DNA from: CAUZIZ01 sp965219005
Lineage (GTDB): Bacteria > Acidobacteriota > UBA6911 > RPQK01 > JAJDTT01
Reading direction: 5' to 3'
NCBI GenBank assembly: GCA_965219005.1
Contig: CBDCMS010000002.1
Coordinates: 1,299,259 to 1,363,258 of the forward strand
Length of the DNA: 64,000 nt
Shown here: positions 51,606-59,852 of the stretch, piece after piece
Layout of the letters: each line of letters begins with the position of its first letter
How positions within the stretch are numbered: position 1 is the stretch's first letter
The notes under the pieces: generated by a model
The model's database searches: none
The model's input: the letters and a program-made list of their open reading frames with translations, nothing else
What the model was told of the DNA's origin: nothing
Made by a program: the position numbers and the translations under genes

Positions 51606-52202
51606 CTAGTAAGTACCGGAGCCTTCACTCGGGGCCGGCAGGGGACGTGCCAACTCGATGATGCCGCACGCCAGGGGCAACCCGGCGCCTCCATCGGGCT
51701 GGGTCAGGAGGTCATCTTCCTCCGAATGCACCATGATCCCGTGCCCCAGAACCGACTTCGGACCCTCAGACAGACGGGCAAAGTCCACCGTCATTTCGAG
51801 ATAAGCCACTCCACTCCCGTCGGCTTCGATATTTCCTAGATCTCCGACGTGGTGAGTGGACGAGGCGGGTCCGCCATGTTCGCTCTGGTGAGGGTTGAAG
51901 TGCTGCGTCTCGGGTAAGCTACAGTCGCCATTCTCGTGGACATGCAGGCCGTGTTTTCCAGCCAGAAGCCCGGTCACGTGGGCAACGATCCGGAGTCCGC
52001 CAACCGTTTCACGAAAGCTGACGATTCCTTCGACCGTACTCCCAGCTACGGGTTGCAGCTGCGAAACTGCCTCCAAGACGACAGCCGGCACCCCATTTTC
52101 TTGTTGGCCGCTACGCTCTTCGTCCTTTTGGAGCCGATCGGAAGAAGGGGCACAGACCGTCAGGAGCAGCAACGGAAGTACCGTTTTCCATCCCATCCCC
52201 AT
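51606..52202 (-). CDS. sodC: Cu/Zn superoxide dismutase lipoprotein
   Basis: Converts superoxide to hydrogen peroxide and oxygen in the periplasm. The 198-residue precursor has a lipobox (LLLLTVC, Cys 17), so it is probably tethered to a membrane. The mature domain has KHGLHVHENGDC with two copper His and a disulfide Cys. HFNPHQSEHGGPASSTHHVGDLGN carries the zinc/copper His residues and Asp. SVLGHGIMVHSEEDD has the last copper His, and GGAGLPLACGII has the second disulfide Cys. All expected ligands are present. Confidence 0.95.
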   Translation of the reverse strand: MGMGWKTVLPLLLLTVCAPSSDRLQKDEERSGQQENGVPAVVLEAVSQLQPVAGSTVEGIVSFRETVGGLRIVAHVTGLLAGKHGLHVHENGDCSLPETQHFNPHQSEHGGPASSTHHVGDLGNIEADGSGVAYLEMTVDFARLSEGPKSVLGHGIMVHSEEDDLLTQPDGGAGLPLACGIIELARPLPAPSEGSGTY

Positions 52203-52272
52203 GGTTCACTATGATGCACACTGTTCACTGTTCACTGTTCACTGTTCACTGGCTCACTACTCACTGGCTCAC
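52203..52272. repeat. Short tandem repeats (TTCACTG units) overlapping the pafC-like 3' end
   Basis: Four near-perfect units of CTGTTCA followed by GGCTCACTACTCACTGGCTCAC. Similar CACTGCTCACT runs occur at 4087-4115 and in complement near 63480-63500. The repeats encode the last 13 residues of the WYL protein on the minus strand. Confidence 0.65.
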
Positions 52273-53245
52273 CAACCCCCTGAGCGGGGAGACTGCTCGC
52301 GTAGAGCTGGGCGATCTTACGCGTGTCGCTGCGGACCTTCTCGATGAATTCAGGCGGGCTGACCGGGCGTGCATGGGGTGCGAAGCTGAGAACCAGCCGT
52401 GAGGGGAATTCCAAGGTTTCGCTGACAAGTGTGAGTACTACTCCTCCATCCTCTTGTTTGCAGGCCGACGAGCCCCATTGTTCCTCAATCCAAGGTGCCA
52501 CCGTCCCATCGAAGTAGACCTGGATCTGCCGGTTTCCCAATGAACTCAGGAAGTCTTCCTTATATTTCTCCACGTCGAGGTCTTGAACCTGAGGAAAGGT
52601 TTCGCGCAGAGAATCTACCGAAAGGACTCGTTCAAACTTGAAGGTGCGAAGATCCTGACGCAGCTCGCAGTAGGCGGTCAGGTACCAGTAACCCAGATAC
52701 TTCATCAGAAGGTAGGGATGAACGACGCGCTCGTAGGTCTTGTCGCGGGTCAGGGAATAGTAGTCGATTCTCACCTTCTCGTGGTCCTCGACTGCCTGGC
52801 GCAGTCGAGAAAAATGCTCGGAAATTGGACGCGAAGGACGTTCCAATAAGATCCGGTCTTCTACCCGAGCTTTGGGATCGACCGATTTGGAGATGACTTC
52901 TTTGATCTTGGTCTTCAGAGATTCCACGCTGTCCGGATCTACTTCCGGGTCGAGCAATTGCAGTGACACCAGGAGCGACATTGCTTCCGGCCGCGTGAAC
53001 CGAAGTGGCCGATTCAGCATTTGGTCGTATTCGACATAGACCCTCTGATTCTCGACGTAGATGTCCACGTAGTCATCCGGTCGGAAGGGAGGCTTGCCGA
53101 TGAGGAGCATGAACTCCAGTTCTTTCAGCAGCTGTTTGGGCCGCATTCCGACCCGCTCCGCCAGGTCCTCTACGACGATTCCCTGGTTCTGGGAAACATA
53201 ACTCAGAATAAGGAGGATTCGATTGATCCTATCGGCGATGTTCAT
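52232..53245 (-). CDS. WYL-domain transcriptional regulator (PafC-like)
   Basis: A 337-residue regulator with an N-terminal winged helix (RINRILLILSYVSQNQGIVVEDLAERVGM). The WYL domain spans about 145-235 (RQAVEDHEKVRIDYYSLTRDKTYERVVHPYLLMKYLGYWYLTAYCELRQDLRTFKFERVL), and a C-terminal WCX region follows. In actinobacteria the paired PafB/PafC proteins activate DNA-damage genes, and WYL domains can sense ligands or nucleic acid. It overlaps the upstream WYL gene by four bases (ATGA). Its last residues (GEPVSSEPVNSEQ) come from a repeat, so the natural end may have been shorter. Confidence 0.88.
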   Translation of the reverse strand: MNIADRINRILLILSYVSQNQGIVVEDLAERVGMRPKQLLKELEFMLLIGKPPFRPDDYVDIYVENQRVYVEYDQMLNRPLRFTRPEAMSLLVSLQLLDPEVDPDSVESLKTKIKEVISKSVDPKARVEDRILLERPSRPISEHFSRLRQAVEDHEKVRIDYYSLTRDKTYERVVHPYLLMKYLGYWYLTAYCELRQDLRTFKFERVLSVDSLRETFPQVQDLDVEKYKEDFLSSLGNRQIQVYFDGTVAPWIEEQWGSSACKQEDGGVVLTLVSETLEFPSRLVLSFAPHARPVSPPEFIEKVRSDTRKIAQLYASSLPAQGVGEPVSSEPVNSEQ

Positions 53246-54216
53246 AGCAGACTTTTCATCGCACGTTGGACCTCGTCAATCATCTCAGGGGGGGCGAGTA
53301 TCCGGCTATCCGTCTTCTGGGACAGAATCCAGGATACGAAGCCAGATCGGTTTGTGACGTTCACTTCGAATGTCCGCTTCCCTGTCTGCTTTGCTCTCAT
53401 CAGCTGCGGACGAAGTTCAGGCAGGCGGTGATCCGAAACCTCGATTGCGACACTGACGGGCTCGTGGACCTCGAGCTCCCAAGGCTGCTGATTCTGATAG
53501 GGTTTCAGGCTGAAGTCGGCGGGGATTTCGTAGTCTGGGCTGCCGGGCTTCTTGGGGTTCACGTTGAGCGAACTGATTCGAGTCAACACGAAACAGCGAA
53601 GACCGTGTCTCAGATGGTCCCAGCCCACGAGTATCCAATTTCCCCGACGGAAGATCAATCCGTAGGAGTCCAGTTTGCGCCGTGTAATTCTGCCTGTGGA
53701 GAAGGCATGATACTGAATCTCAATCTGCTTGCGACGGTCCAGGGCATCCTGGATCTGATGCACGAGCCTGGATCGTCCCGAGGATTTCGCCTGGGTTGGA
53801 TAGGTGATCGTCATCGCCGGCGAAGACGAATTGACATGATTGTTGACGCTGGTGATTTTGTGAAGGGCCGACTCCAGTTGATCTCGGTAGGGGAAGTTCG
53901 TGTTCTCCAGAACGGCTCCTGCCGACAGCATCAGTAGGGAGGACTCCTCGGCCGTGAACTTTATTTCCGGCAGGAAGAGCTTTTCCTCGCGAATCAGGTA
54001 GCCTTCTTTGGTGTTCTCGGAGCCACTCTGGTAGTCGATTGGAATGCCAAGGGAGATGAGCTCTGCCTTGTCCCTTTCAAACTTTCTCTGGTTGGATTCC
54101 TCGACTCCCCGCGCGTAGTCCTCGGGAAAGTGGTTCTTGATCTCGTGCCACGAAACCGGCTCCTTGGCATTGAGAAGGTAGGCGATAAGATCAAGGAGCC
54201 GCTCGGTACGATTCAC
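53242..54216 (-). CDS. WYL-domain transcriptional regulator (PafB-like)
   Basis: A 324-residue partner of the downstream gene. It has an N-terminal helix-turn-helix (NRTERLLDLIAYLLNAKEPVSWHEIKNHFP), and ERDKAELISLGIPIDYQSGSENTKEGYLI is the typical winged extension. The WYL domain (about 155-225, with RKLDSYGLIFRRGNWILVGWDHLRHGLRCFVLTRISSL) and a WCX tail follow. The start is GTG at 54216, placed exactly 6 bases after a -10-like hexamer. The pair is likely to act as a heterodimer. What it senses here is unknown. Confidence 0.88.
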   Translation of the reverse strand: MNRTERLLDLIAYLLNAKEPVSWHEIKNHFPEDYARGVEESNQRKFERDKAELISLGIPIDYQSGSENTKEGYLIREEKLFLPEIKFTAEESSLLMLSAGAVLENTNFPYRDQLESALHKITSVNNHVNSSSPAMTITYPTQAKSSGRSRLVHQIQDALDRRKQIEIQYHAFSTGRITRRKLDSYGLIFRRGNWILVGWDHLRHGLRCFVLTRISSLNVNPKKPGSPDYEIPADFSLKPYQNQQPWELEVHEPVSVAIEVSDHRLPELRPQLMRAKQTGKRTFEVNVTNRSGFVSWILSQKTDSRILAPPEMIDEVQRAMKSLL

Positions 54217-54252
54217 TGGCCTAGTTTATGGGATGCAGAGTCGAGAATTCAA
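54217..54252 (-). promoter_or_regulatory. Candidate leaderless promoter of the WYL pair
   Basis: On the minus strand TTGAAT (54252-54247) and TAAACT (54228-54223) with an 18-base spacer are followed by six bases and the GTG at 54216, so transcription would begin at the start codon. Confidence 0.5.
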
Positions 54253-54388
54253 CCGCGGTATGGGCTGTTTGGAGAGTGGCTGGAGTTCGCGGGTGCTTTT
54301 CTTGTCCCCCTCTACATCTGACGCCTCAAAGAGCGTTCCAGCGAGGGGACTGAGGTCGATCATTTTTGGGGTTGACCAGGAAAATTTT

Positions 54389-54417
54389 TTGACTACATTG
54401 GGTGGGCGCAATAGAGT
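54389..54417 (+). promoter_or_regulatory. Ferredoxin gene promoter
   Basis: TTGACT (54389-54394) and TAGAGT (54412-54417) with a 17-base spacer give a start near 54424, 6 bases before the ATG. A GGGAG lies at 54418-54422, so it would be mostly outside the transcript. Confidence 0.6.
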
Positions 54418-54429
54418 GGGAGCTCGAAA

Positions 54430-54696
54430 ATGACTTTTATCATTTGTGAACCCTGTATTGGGACAAAAGATTCGGCATGTGTAGACGCCTGTCCGGTGGA
54501 CTGCATTCATCCACGTACGGATGAAGCGGACTTCGATCCGGAAACCCAGTTGTATATCGATCCGGTGGAATGTATCGATTGTGGAGCCTGCGTCCCGGAA
54601 TGCCCTGTGGAAGCGATTTTTCCAGAGGACGAGGTCCCGGAACAGTGGGAGCATTACATTGAGATCAACAAAGAGTGGTACAAGGATAAAGCTTAA
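54430..54696 (+). CDS. Ferredoxin, seven-iron (FdxA-like) type
   Basis: An 88-residue electron carrier. The first cluster region is C9-x7-C17-x3-C21-x3-C25 (CIGTKDSACVDACPVDC), the spacing of the 3Fe-4S half in FdxA-type ferredoxins. The second is the standard C48-x2-C51-x2-C54-x3-C58-P. An extra C6 precedes the motif. A C-terminal acidic/aromatic tail (EQWEHYIEINKEWYKDKA) follows. Such ferredoxins carry electrons among cytoplasmic oxidoreductases. It is a single gene between the WYL pair and the PQQ-like gene. Confidence 0.92.
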   Translation: MTFIICEPCIGTKDSACVDACPVDCIHPRTDEADFDPETQLYIDPVECIDCGACVPECPVEAIFPEDEVPEQWEHYIEINKEWYKDKA

Positions 54697-54775
54697 CGAA
54701 GAACTTCATCCAAAGAAGTTGGCCCTACCCCCCAAAGCGCTGGCCCATTCGGGAACGAAACTTTGCGTCCGGGCA

Positions 54776-54853
54776 TGGCGGAGGTCTCCAGGCCGCCGGG
54801 CGTCGAGCCAACGGCCCGAAGGAATAAGATTTCGGCCTGGAGTCCGGCTCTAC
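54776..54853. repeat. Dispersed palindromic repeat, family A copy 3
   Basis: GGTCTCCAGGCCGCCGGGCG on the left and TTTCGGCCTGGAGTCCGGCT on the right, with TCGAGCC between. It aligns with 37983-38057 and with the reverse complement of 17447-17522. It fills the ferredoxin-PQQ gene gap. Confidence 0.7.
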
Positions 54854-54860
54854 TGAAGAT

Positions 54861-56699
54861 CTATCGGTTGGTCTGACCGACCGGTATGCTGGACATCTGC
54901 AGCCCTGCCTGAGTTCGCAGCGCCGTAACCACGACCGGTATATCCGACGTGAGCACTACAGTTCCCGTGAAGTCATCGCCCACATCTCCGGGGAACAGCT
55001 CTTCAAGGAACTGAGCAATCTGTGCCCCTGCCGCCAAGAAAATGTCTTTGTCGGCGATTTCCGTACCAGCTTGATTCAACAGCTGCGCGGATACCTTGGC
55101 TGTTTCATCGAGAGGTGCTGCAACCGCCACACCCGTGTTAAAACCGGAGCCGCCTCCAATCCGGGAAGCGAAGGTATTGGCCTCCGCGGTTAGAACAGAG
55201 TCCCCGATTCCTGCCTCGAAGAGGATGTCAATCCCCTGCGAGAACTGAAAGATCGCGCTCCCCCGGATAGGCTTGTCGGACGTGGCCCGAGCCCACCCGG
55301 TCTGAACTACGGGTCCGCCCAGAGTCTGGACCTTGATAGAAGCCCGCGGCGCGATGGAGAAGGAGACTTCCGAGGTGTCTCCGGCGAAGTCTTCTATGGG
55401 AAGCTCGAGAGGGCTCCCGTCCCGAGCCAGAAAGAAGAGCCTGCCAGTTGCGGTTTCATCAGAAGTATTGACCAGGGTAAAGAGTGTCGTTTGAGATCCG
55501 GTAGCCGGGTCAGCGCCATCGGCGACCAGGGCAAAGAAGATACCCAACGTAGGAGAATAAACCTCGATGGTATCTTCAAACAGGACGAACAGAAAGCCGT
55601 TTGCCCCTACCAGTGATTCTACGCCGGGCAGGTTCTTGCTCCAGAGGAGGGCACCCGTCAACGCATCACGCGCCCTGATTCGCTCGGTGGGGGTGTGATA
55701 GTAGTAGATTACGTTGTCGGCAATGAGTCCGTAGTCGATTCCCGGCGAAGCCTCGGACGCCTCCCAAAGGGGGTCACCCGTATTGGGGTTGTAGGCCCTT
55801 ATGGTTCCGTTGCCGCGAGCGTCATCGGATAGAAAAACGAGCAATTGACCGTAGGCAAGAGCGATCGCTGGAGTATGGGAAAACGTTGCCAAGGTCCCCT
55901 GGAAGCCTGATTCCGTGTTTTGCCAGAGAATGGCTCCGGTCTGGGCGTTCAGCGCGCTCACGGTTGCCGAATCTCGCTCGCTCACGAAAACGTATTTTTC
56001 AGTCGCAATAATGTTGGAATGATCGTTTCCCACGGCGGGTGTGCTCCAGACCTCGGCACCCGTCATTAGATTCAGGGCGTACAGCGTTCCTTCCGACCGT
56101 AGCACGTAGGCTCGTTCTCCAAACGTCGTTACCGGAGCCTTGGCCGTCGTGACGTCCCATTGCCAGAACAGGGTCCCATCCGTGGCGTTTCGGGCCACCA
56201 TCCTACTCTGTCCGTGGAATAACGCCAGGTTGTCGTTCACGATCGGGAAACGACCAGTCGTACTGCCTACTGAGGTGTCTTCCCAGAGCTCATCGCCAGA
56301 CGACAAAACCAAGCCCTTGACCGTGGTGGTCGCCGGTCCGCCCAGGAGGACGACCCCGTCCGCGTAGGCGGGGACGTAAGACAGTTCGTCGTCCCCAAGG
56401 GGGAATCCCCGTGTCCACTGGAGAGCTCCAGCGAAATTGTAGAGATGATACTGAGTGGGTGTCCCAGCCTCGCCTACTAAAAGAGAAGTCTCGGTGACGA
56501 GGAGAGATTTGGCGTTGCTGACCCCGGTCAGCGCAACGGTGGTGAACAACTCTAGAGGTGGTTTGAAATTCCCCATGTCCGAGTTGAGGTAGGTTCTTGC
56601 GTTGTTGTAGCCAGCTGTATACTGATCTCCGACATTCTGCCCGAGCGCGAGCGGGGAACACAGGCATAGCAGCAAAAGCAGACCGGTTCTCCTCATCAT
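54861..56699 (-). CDS. Secreted PQQ-like beta-propeller protein
   Basis: A 612-residue exported protein. A signal peptide (MMRRTGLLLLLCLCSPLALG) is followed by a beta-propeller (about 40-385) built of repeats with the PQQ-like signature A-TG--LW, such as LNAQTGAILWQN, YNPNTGDPLWEA and RDALTGALLWSK. The C-terminal third (about 390-612) is a different beta-rich region with Ser/Thr/Gly-rich strands (DETAKVSAQLLNQAGTEIADK). The catalytic Ca and PQQ residues of quinoprotein dehydrogenases are not evident, so it is probably a scaffold or binding propeller. The ATG has AAGGAGG upstream. Confidence 0.85.
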   Translation of the reverse strand: MMRRTGLLLLLCLCSPLALGQNVGDQYTAGYNNARTYLNSDMGNFKPPLELFTTVALTGVSNAKSLLVTETSLLVGEAGTPTQYHLYNFAGALQWTRGFPLGDDELSYVPAYADGVVLLGGPATTTVKGLVLSSGDELWEDTSVGSTTGRFPIVNDNLALFHGQSRMVARNATDGTLFWQWDVTTAKAPVTTFGERAYVLRSEGTLYALNLMTGAEVWSTPAVGNDHSNIIATEKYVFVSERDSATVSALNAQTGAILWQNTESGFQGTLATFSHTPAIALAYGQLLVFLSDDARGNGTIRAYNPNTGDPLWEASEASPGIDYGLIADNVIYYYHTPTERIRARDALTGALLWSKNLPGVESLVGANGFLFVLFEDTIEVYSPTLGIFFALVADGADPATGSQTTLFTLVNTSDETATGRLFFLARDGSPLELPIEDFAGDTSEVSFSIAPRASIKVQTLGGPVVQTGWARATSDKPIRGSAIFQFSQGIDILFEAGIGDSVLTAEANTFASRIGGGSGFNTGVAVAAPLDETAKVSAQLLNQAGTEIADKDIFLAAGAQIAQFLEELFPGDVGDDFTGTVVLTSDIPVVVTALRTQAGLQMSSIPVGQTNR

Positions 56700-57107
56700 C
56701 TCGAATCCTCCTTGGGACGGTTTTGGTTGCGTGCTCCCTTCTGGAAACGCGCTGTTGTTGACAAATAGGGCTTACGTGGCGTCGCCGAAGCGCGGAGAGC
56801 GAACTATGCCCGATGCTCGTAGTCGCCACCATTCTCATCGTACGTTTGAGCTGAAACATTAACTGGAAACAATAGGATGCAGGGTCAATCGTAAAAGTCG
56901 AAACCGCGAGTCATCCGTCAATTCTATCAGAACCCCGATTTCTGTACTTCGGTGGGTACCGGTTCTTGACGCCGGGCCGCCGCCAGAAGTGGCAAGAGTC
57001 TCCGATACGTCGAACCGTCAAGCGCGGTTTGGTGCCTCCCTCGGCAGATTGGGCACGCCTGTCCTCCGGTCTGCTAAAATCGGACTCTGGCAGGCCGCTT
57101 TCGAGAC
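56700..57107. other. Divergent intergenic region with one candidate promoter
   Basis: This 408-bp gap separates the PQQ-like gene and the cysteine hydrolase gene. An extended -10 (TGC then TAAAAT, 57072-57080) may drive the hydrolase gene with a leader of about 21 bases. No gene or shared repeat was seen in the rest. Confidence 0.4.
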
Positions 57108-58151
57108 ATGCGATCCAATCAACTTCCGATTCCTCCTCACTTCGAGCCTGGCAATGTAGCATCAGTCTGGCGTGTTCCCTACCGGGAACTGTCCTATCAG
57201 TCAGAGGATTGGAGACGCAGGCACAAGCTTCAGCCTTCGAGCAGCGATAAGGTCAGGGTTTGCCTGGTTGCAATAGACGTGCAGAACACGTTTTGCCTGC
57301 CCGACTTCGAACTCTTCGTGGCAGGTCGATCAGGAACCGGGGCCGTGGACGACAATAGGCGCTTGTGCGAATTTCTCTATCGCAATCTAGGAAGGATTAC
57401 CCAGGTCTACCCCACGCTGGATACTCACCAAGCAGTACAGATCTTTCACCCGATCTTTCTGGTTGACCGCGATGGTCGGCATCCGGATCCTTATACCCGA
57501 GTGTCCATAGAGGATGTCCAGCAGGGTGTTTGGCAGGTCAATCCATCCGTCTGCCGCCAGCTTGAGATGAGCGAGGAAGAGGGATACGAATACTTGCTTC
57601 ACTACGTGAAGTCGCTGCGCGAAAGCGGGAAATACGAGCTGTCGGTGTGGCCCTACCACAGTCTTCTGGGGGGTATCGGTCATGCGCTGGTCTCATCGGT
57701 CGAAGAAGCAATCTTCTTCCACTGTCATGCCCGGCAGAGTCAGCCGGCCTTCCAGATCAAAGGCAACAATCCGCTCACCGAGCACTACTCCGTACTGAGT
57801 CCTGAGGTATTGAAGGGTCACGATGGCAGGCTTCTTGGGACGATAAATACGGCCTTTCTCCAAGCTCTGCTAGGCTTCGACGTGATTGTCATCGCCGGGC
57901 AGGCCAAGAGCCACTGTGTGGCTTGGACCATCGAGCACCTCCTGGAGGATCCCCTCTTTGGCAGGGCGGGTTTCGCCGAAAAAGTTTACCTTCTAGAGGA
58001 CTGTACCTCCGCGGTGGTAGTGCCTGAGGTGGTCGACTACACTGACGAGGCGGAGGCTGCGTTTGCCAGGTTCGCGGACGCCGGAATGCATCGGGTCCGC
58101 TCCACCGATCCCATCGAAAGTTGGCCTGCCGTGCCGCCATCCCTGGGCTAA
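57108..58151 (+). CDS. Isochorismatase/nicotinamidase-like cysteine hydrolase
   Basis: A 347-residue member of the isochorismatase-like superfamily. The expected triad is visible: D57 in VAIDVQNTFC, K218 in IKGNNPLTEHYS, and C270 in AGQAKSHCVAWTIEHL. D105/H107 in LDTHQAVQ would bind metal. It is far longer than simple nicotinamidases (about 200), with an N-terminal 45-residue lead and a middle insertion (about 110-215) that contains HPIFLVDRDGRHPDPYTRV. The substrate is unknown; nicotinamide deamidation is possible. No NAD-salvage genes are nearby. Confidence 0.82.
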   Translation: MRSNQLPIPPHFEPGNVASVWRVPYRELSYQSEDWRRRHKLQPSSSDKVRVCLVAIDVQNTFCLPDFELFVAGRSGTGAVDDNRRLCEFLYRNLGRITQVYPTLDTHQAVQIFHPIFLVDRDGRHPDPYTRVSIEDVQQGVWQVNPSVCRQLEMSEEEGYEYLLHYVKSLRESGKYELSVWPYHSLLGGIGHALVSSVEEAIFFHCHARQSQPAFQIKGNNPLTEHYSVLSPEVLKGHDGRLLGTINTAFLQALLGFDVIVIAGQAKSHCVAWTIEHLLEDPLFGRAGFAEKVYLLEDCTSAVVVPEVVDYTDEAEAAFARFADAGMHRVRSTDPIESWPAVPPSLG

Positions 58152-58205
58152 ACGCACCAACGCTTCCGGCGTGGATCGTGTCGCAACGAATTTGTAGCTG
58201 AATTC
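58144..58205. repeat. Partial family B repeat
   Basis: The stretch from GGCGTGGATCGTGTCGCAAC to GTAGCTGAATTCCA (58163-58202) matches 4403-4442 with about seven changes. The preceding CCCTGGGCTAAACGC resembles CCCTGGGCTACACGC of the same element. It overlaps the end of the hydrolase gene and fills the gap before the MBOAT gene. Confidence 0.6.
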
Positions 58206-58230
58206 CACTTCCGATCAAGTTTCAGGTCAG

Positions 58231-59646
58231 ATGCTATTCAATAGTTTTCACTACCTGCTGTTTCTTCTGATCGTCATCTTCGTCATCGAGGCCATCAGGA
58301 GGAGAAACCTCCAGCATCTGGTGCTGCTGCTGGCCAGCTACTATTTCTACTGGACCTCGTCCGCCTCTCTTGTCCTCCTGTTGCTGTATTCGAGCTATCT
58401 CGATTTTTTTTGCGGACGCGCCATCCATCGGGCTCAAAGCCAGTCTCAGAAAAGACGGTATCTTTGGCTTAGCCTGATCGGAAACCTGGGTCTCCTGGCC
58501 TATTTCAAGTACACCAATTTCGCCCTTGGCAGCGTCCGTGCCCTTCTTGATGCCTTGGGCTGGAGATCCCAGCTTGGAACCCTGGAGATCTACCTTCCGA
58601 TCGGGATCTCGTTCTATACCTTTCAAAGTATGAGCTACAGCCTGGACATCTATTTCGGGCAGCTGGTCCCGGTCCGTTCACTGCGGCAGTTTGCACTCTA
58701 CGTTGCCTTCTTTCCCCAGTTGGTCGCCGGACCGATTGTCAGGGCGCGGCACTTTCTGCCACAACTGCTGAATCCGGTGGTCATCCATCCGGAGAATCTG
58801 AAATTCGGGTTGACCCTGATCCTCTACGGACTGATCAAGAAGGTCTGCATTGCGGACAACCTCTCCGGCTTTGTCCAATCCACCTTCAGCGGAGAGTTGA
58901 CCCCTGACTCGCTGGTAGTGTTCATCGGTGCCGTTGCTTTTGCGATTCAGATCTATTGTGACTTTTCAGGCTACACCGACATCGCGATTGGGTCGGCCCG
59001 AATCCTTGGCTTCAAGTTTCCGGACAACTTCGCCCATCCGTACTTTGCCAGCAGCATCTCGGATTTCTGGAAGCGTTGGCATATCAGTCTATCGACCTGG
59101 CTTCGGGACTATCTGTACATCCAGCTAGGCGGGAACCAGAAGGGCAAAGGGCGACAGTTACTCAACCTGATGATCACGATGCTGCTGGGAGGACTCTGGC
59201 ACGGTGCTGCCTGGCACTTTGTACTGTGGGGCTTCTACCAGGGTTTCCTGCTGTGTGTACACAAGTTCGTGGTTGTCGACAGGCCCCTGCTGACACACTC
59301 CTGGTGGCTCCCACTGAAGATTCTGGTCACGTTCTACCTGACCTGCATTGGCTGGCTGATCTTCATCATCCCAGATCTTCGGGATTTGCTGTTCTACGTC
59401 AGAAAGATGTGTTTCCTGGACTTTTCAACCTCGGGCGTCGCAAACCTCATCGAGAGCCAGCCGCTCGTCCTTTTCTTGATGGCTGCCTTTTTCGTCCTTC
59501 ACACGACCAGCTACCTGGTGAATGGCCTTTCCCAGGCCTTCTCTCGGCTGGGGCCAACGCTTTGGGCTGTGGAAGTCTTGGGTAGCCTTGTAATCCTGTA
59601 TCTCTTGGCTGCAGGACAACAGAGCTTCATCTATTTTCAGTTCTAG
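58231..59646 (+). CDS. MBOAT-family membrane O-acyltransferase (AlgI-like)
   Basis: Multi-pass membrane enzyme (471 residues, about ten hydrophobic segments) that transfers acyl groups across or at the membrane to polysaccharides or other acceptors. Family motifs are IGISFYTFQSMSYSLDIYFG (about 124-143), FFPQLVAGPIVRA, CDFSGYTDIAIGSARILGF and SDFWKRWHISLSTWLRDYLYIQLGGN. GGLWHGAAWHFVLWG carries the catalytic His (H324). AlgI-type proteins work with an SGNH-fold or DltD-like partner. A candidate partner lies two genes downstream. Confidence 0.95.
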   Translation: MLFNSFHYLLFLLIVIFVIEAIRRRNLQHLVLLLASYYFYWTSSASLVLLLLYSSYLDFFCGRAIHRAQSQSQKRRYLWLSLIGNLGLLAYFKYTNFALGSVRALLDALGWRSQLGTLEIYLPIGISFYTFQSMSYSLDIYFGQLVPVRSLRQFALYVAFFPQLVAGPIVRARHFLPQLLNPVVIHPENLKFGLTLILYGLIKKVCIADNLSGFVQSTFSGELTPDSLVVFIGAVAFAIQIYCDFSGYTDIAIGSARILGFKFPDNFAHPYFASSISDFWKRWHISLSTWLRDYLYIQLGGNQKGKGRQLLNLMITMLLGGLWHGAAWHFVLWGFYQGFLLCVHKFVVVDRPLLTHSWWLPLKILVTFYLTCIGWLIFIIPDLRDLLFYVRKMCFLDFSTSGVANLIESQPLVLFLMAAFFVLHTTSYLVNGLSQAFSRLGPTLWAVEVLGSLVILYLLAAGQQSFIYFQF

Positions 59647-59736
59647 GGGTTGGCACGGCAGAAGACTGATCGGACGAGCGCGGTTGACAGGATTAGGTAC
59701 AATTAATTCGATGCCGGACAGGAAAGAACCAGATGG

Positions 59737-59768
59737 CCGACCCAGCCGCTGAGGCGGTACGGGGTCGG
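59737..59768 (+). promoter_or_regulatory. Strong stem-loop in the TonB-receptor leader
   Basis: CCGACCC (59737-59743) pairs with GGGTCGG (59762-59768), and CCGC (59746-59749) pairs with GCGG inside, giving a two-tier hairpin 85 bases upstream of the receptor start. It does not match the cobalamin, TPP, FMN or SAM riboswitch consensus as I know them. It may be a regulatory leader or a partial terminator. Confidence 0.4.
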
Positions 59769-59852
59769 TATGCAGAATTGGGCGATCGGCTTGATGGGTC
59801 CTTCTAATGGCTTGGTAGACGGAGAATCCTGCCGCAACCATTTCTCATCCAC

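Noticed and set aside
59690..59850. Possible cobalamin riboswitch before the TonB receptor
   Set aside because: The hairpin and a GAGAATCCTGCCGC stretch recalled it at first, but the conserved B12-box and core bases are absent.
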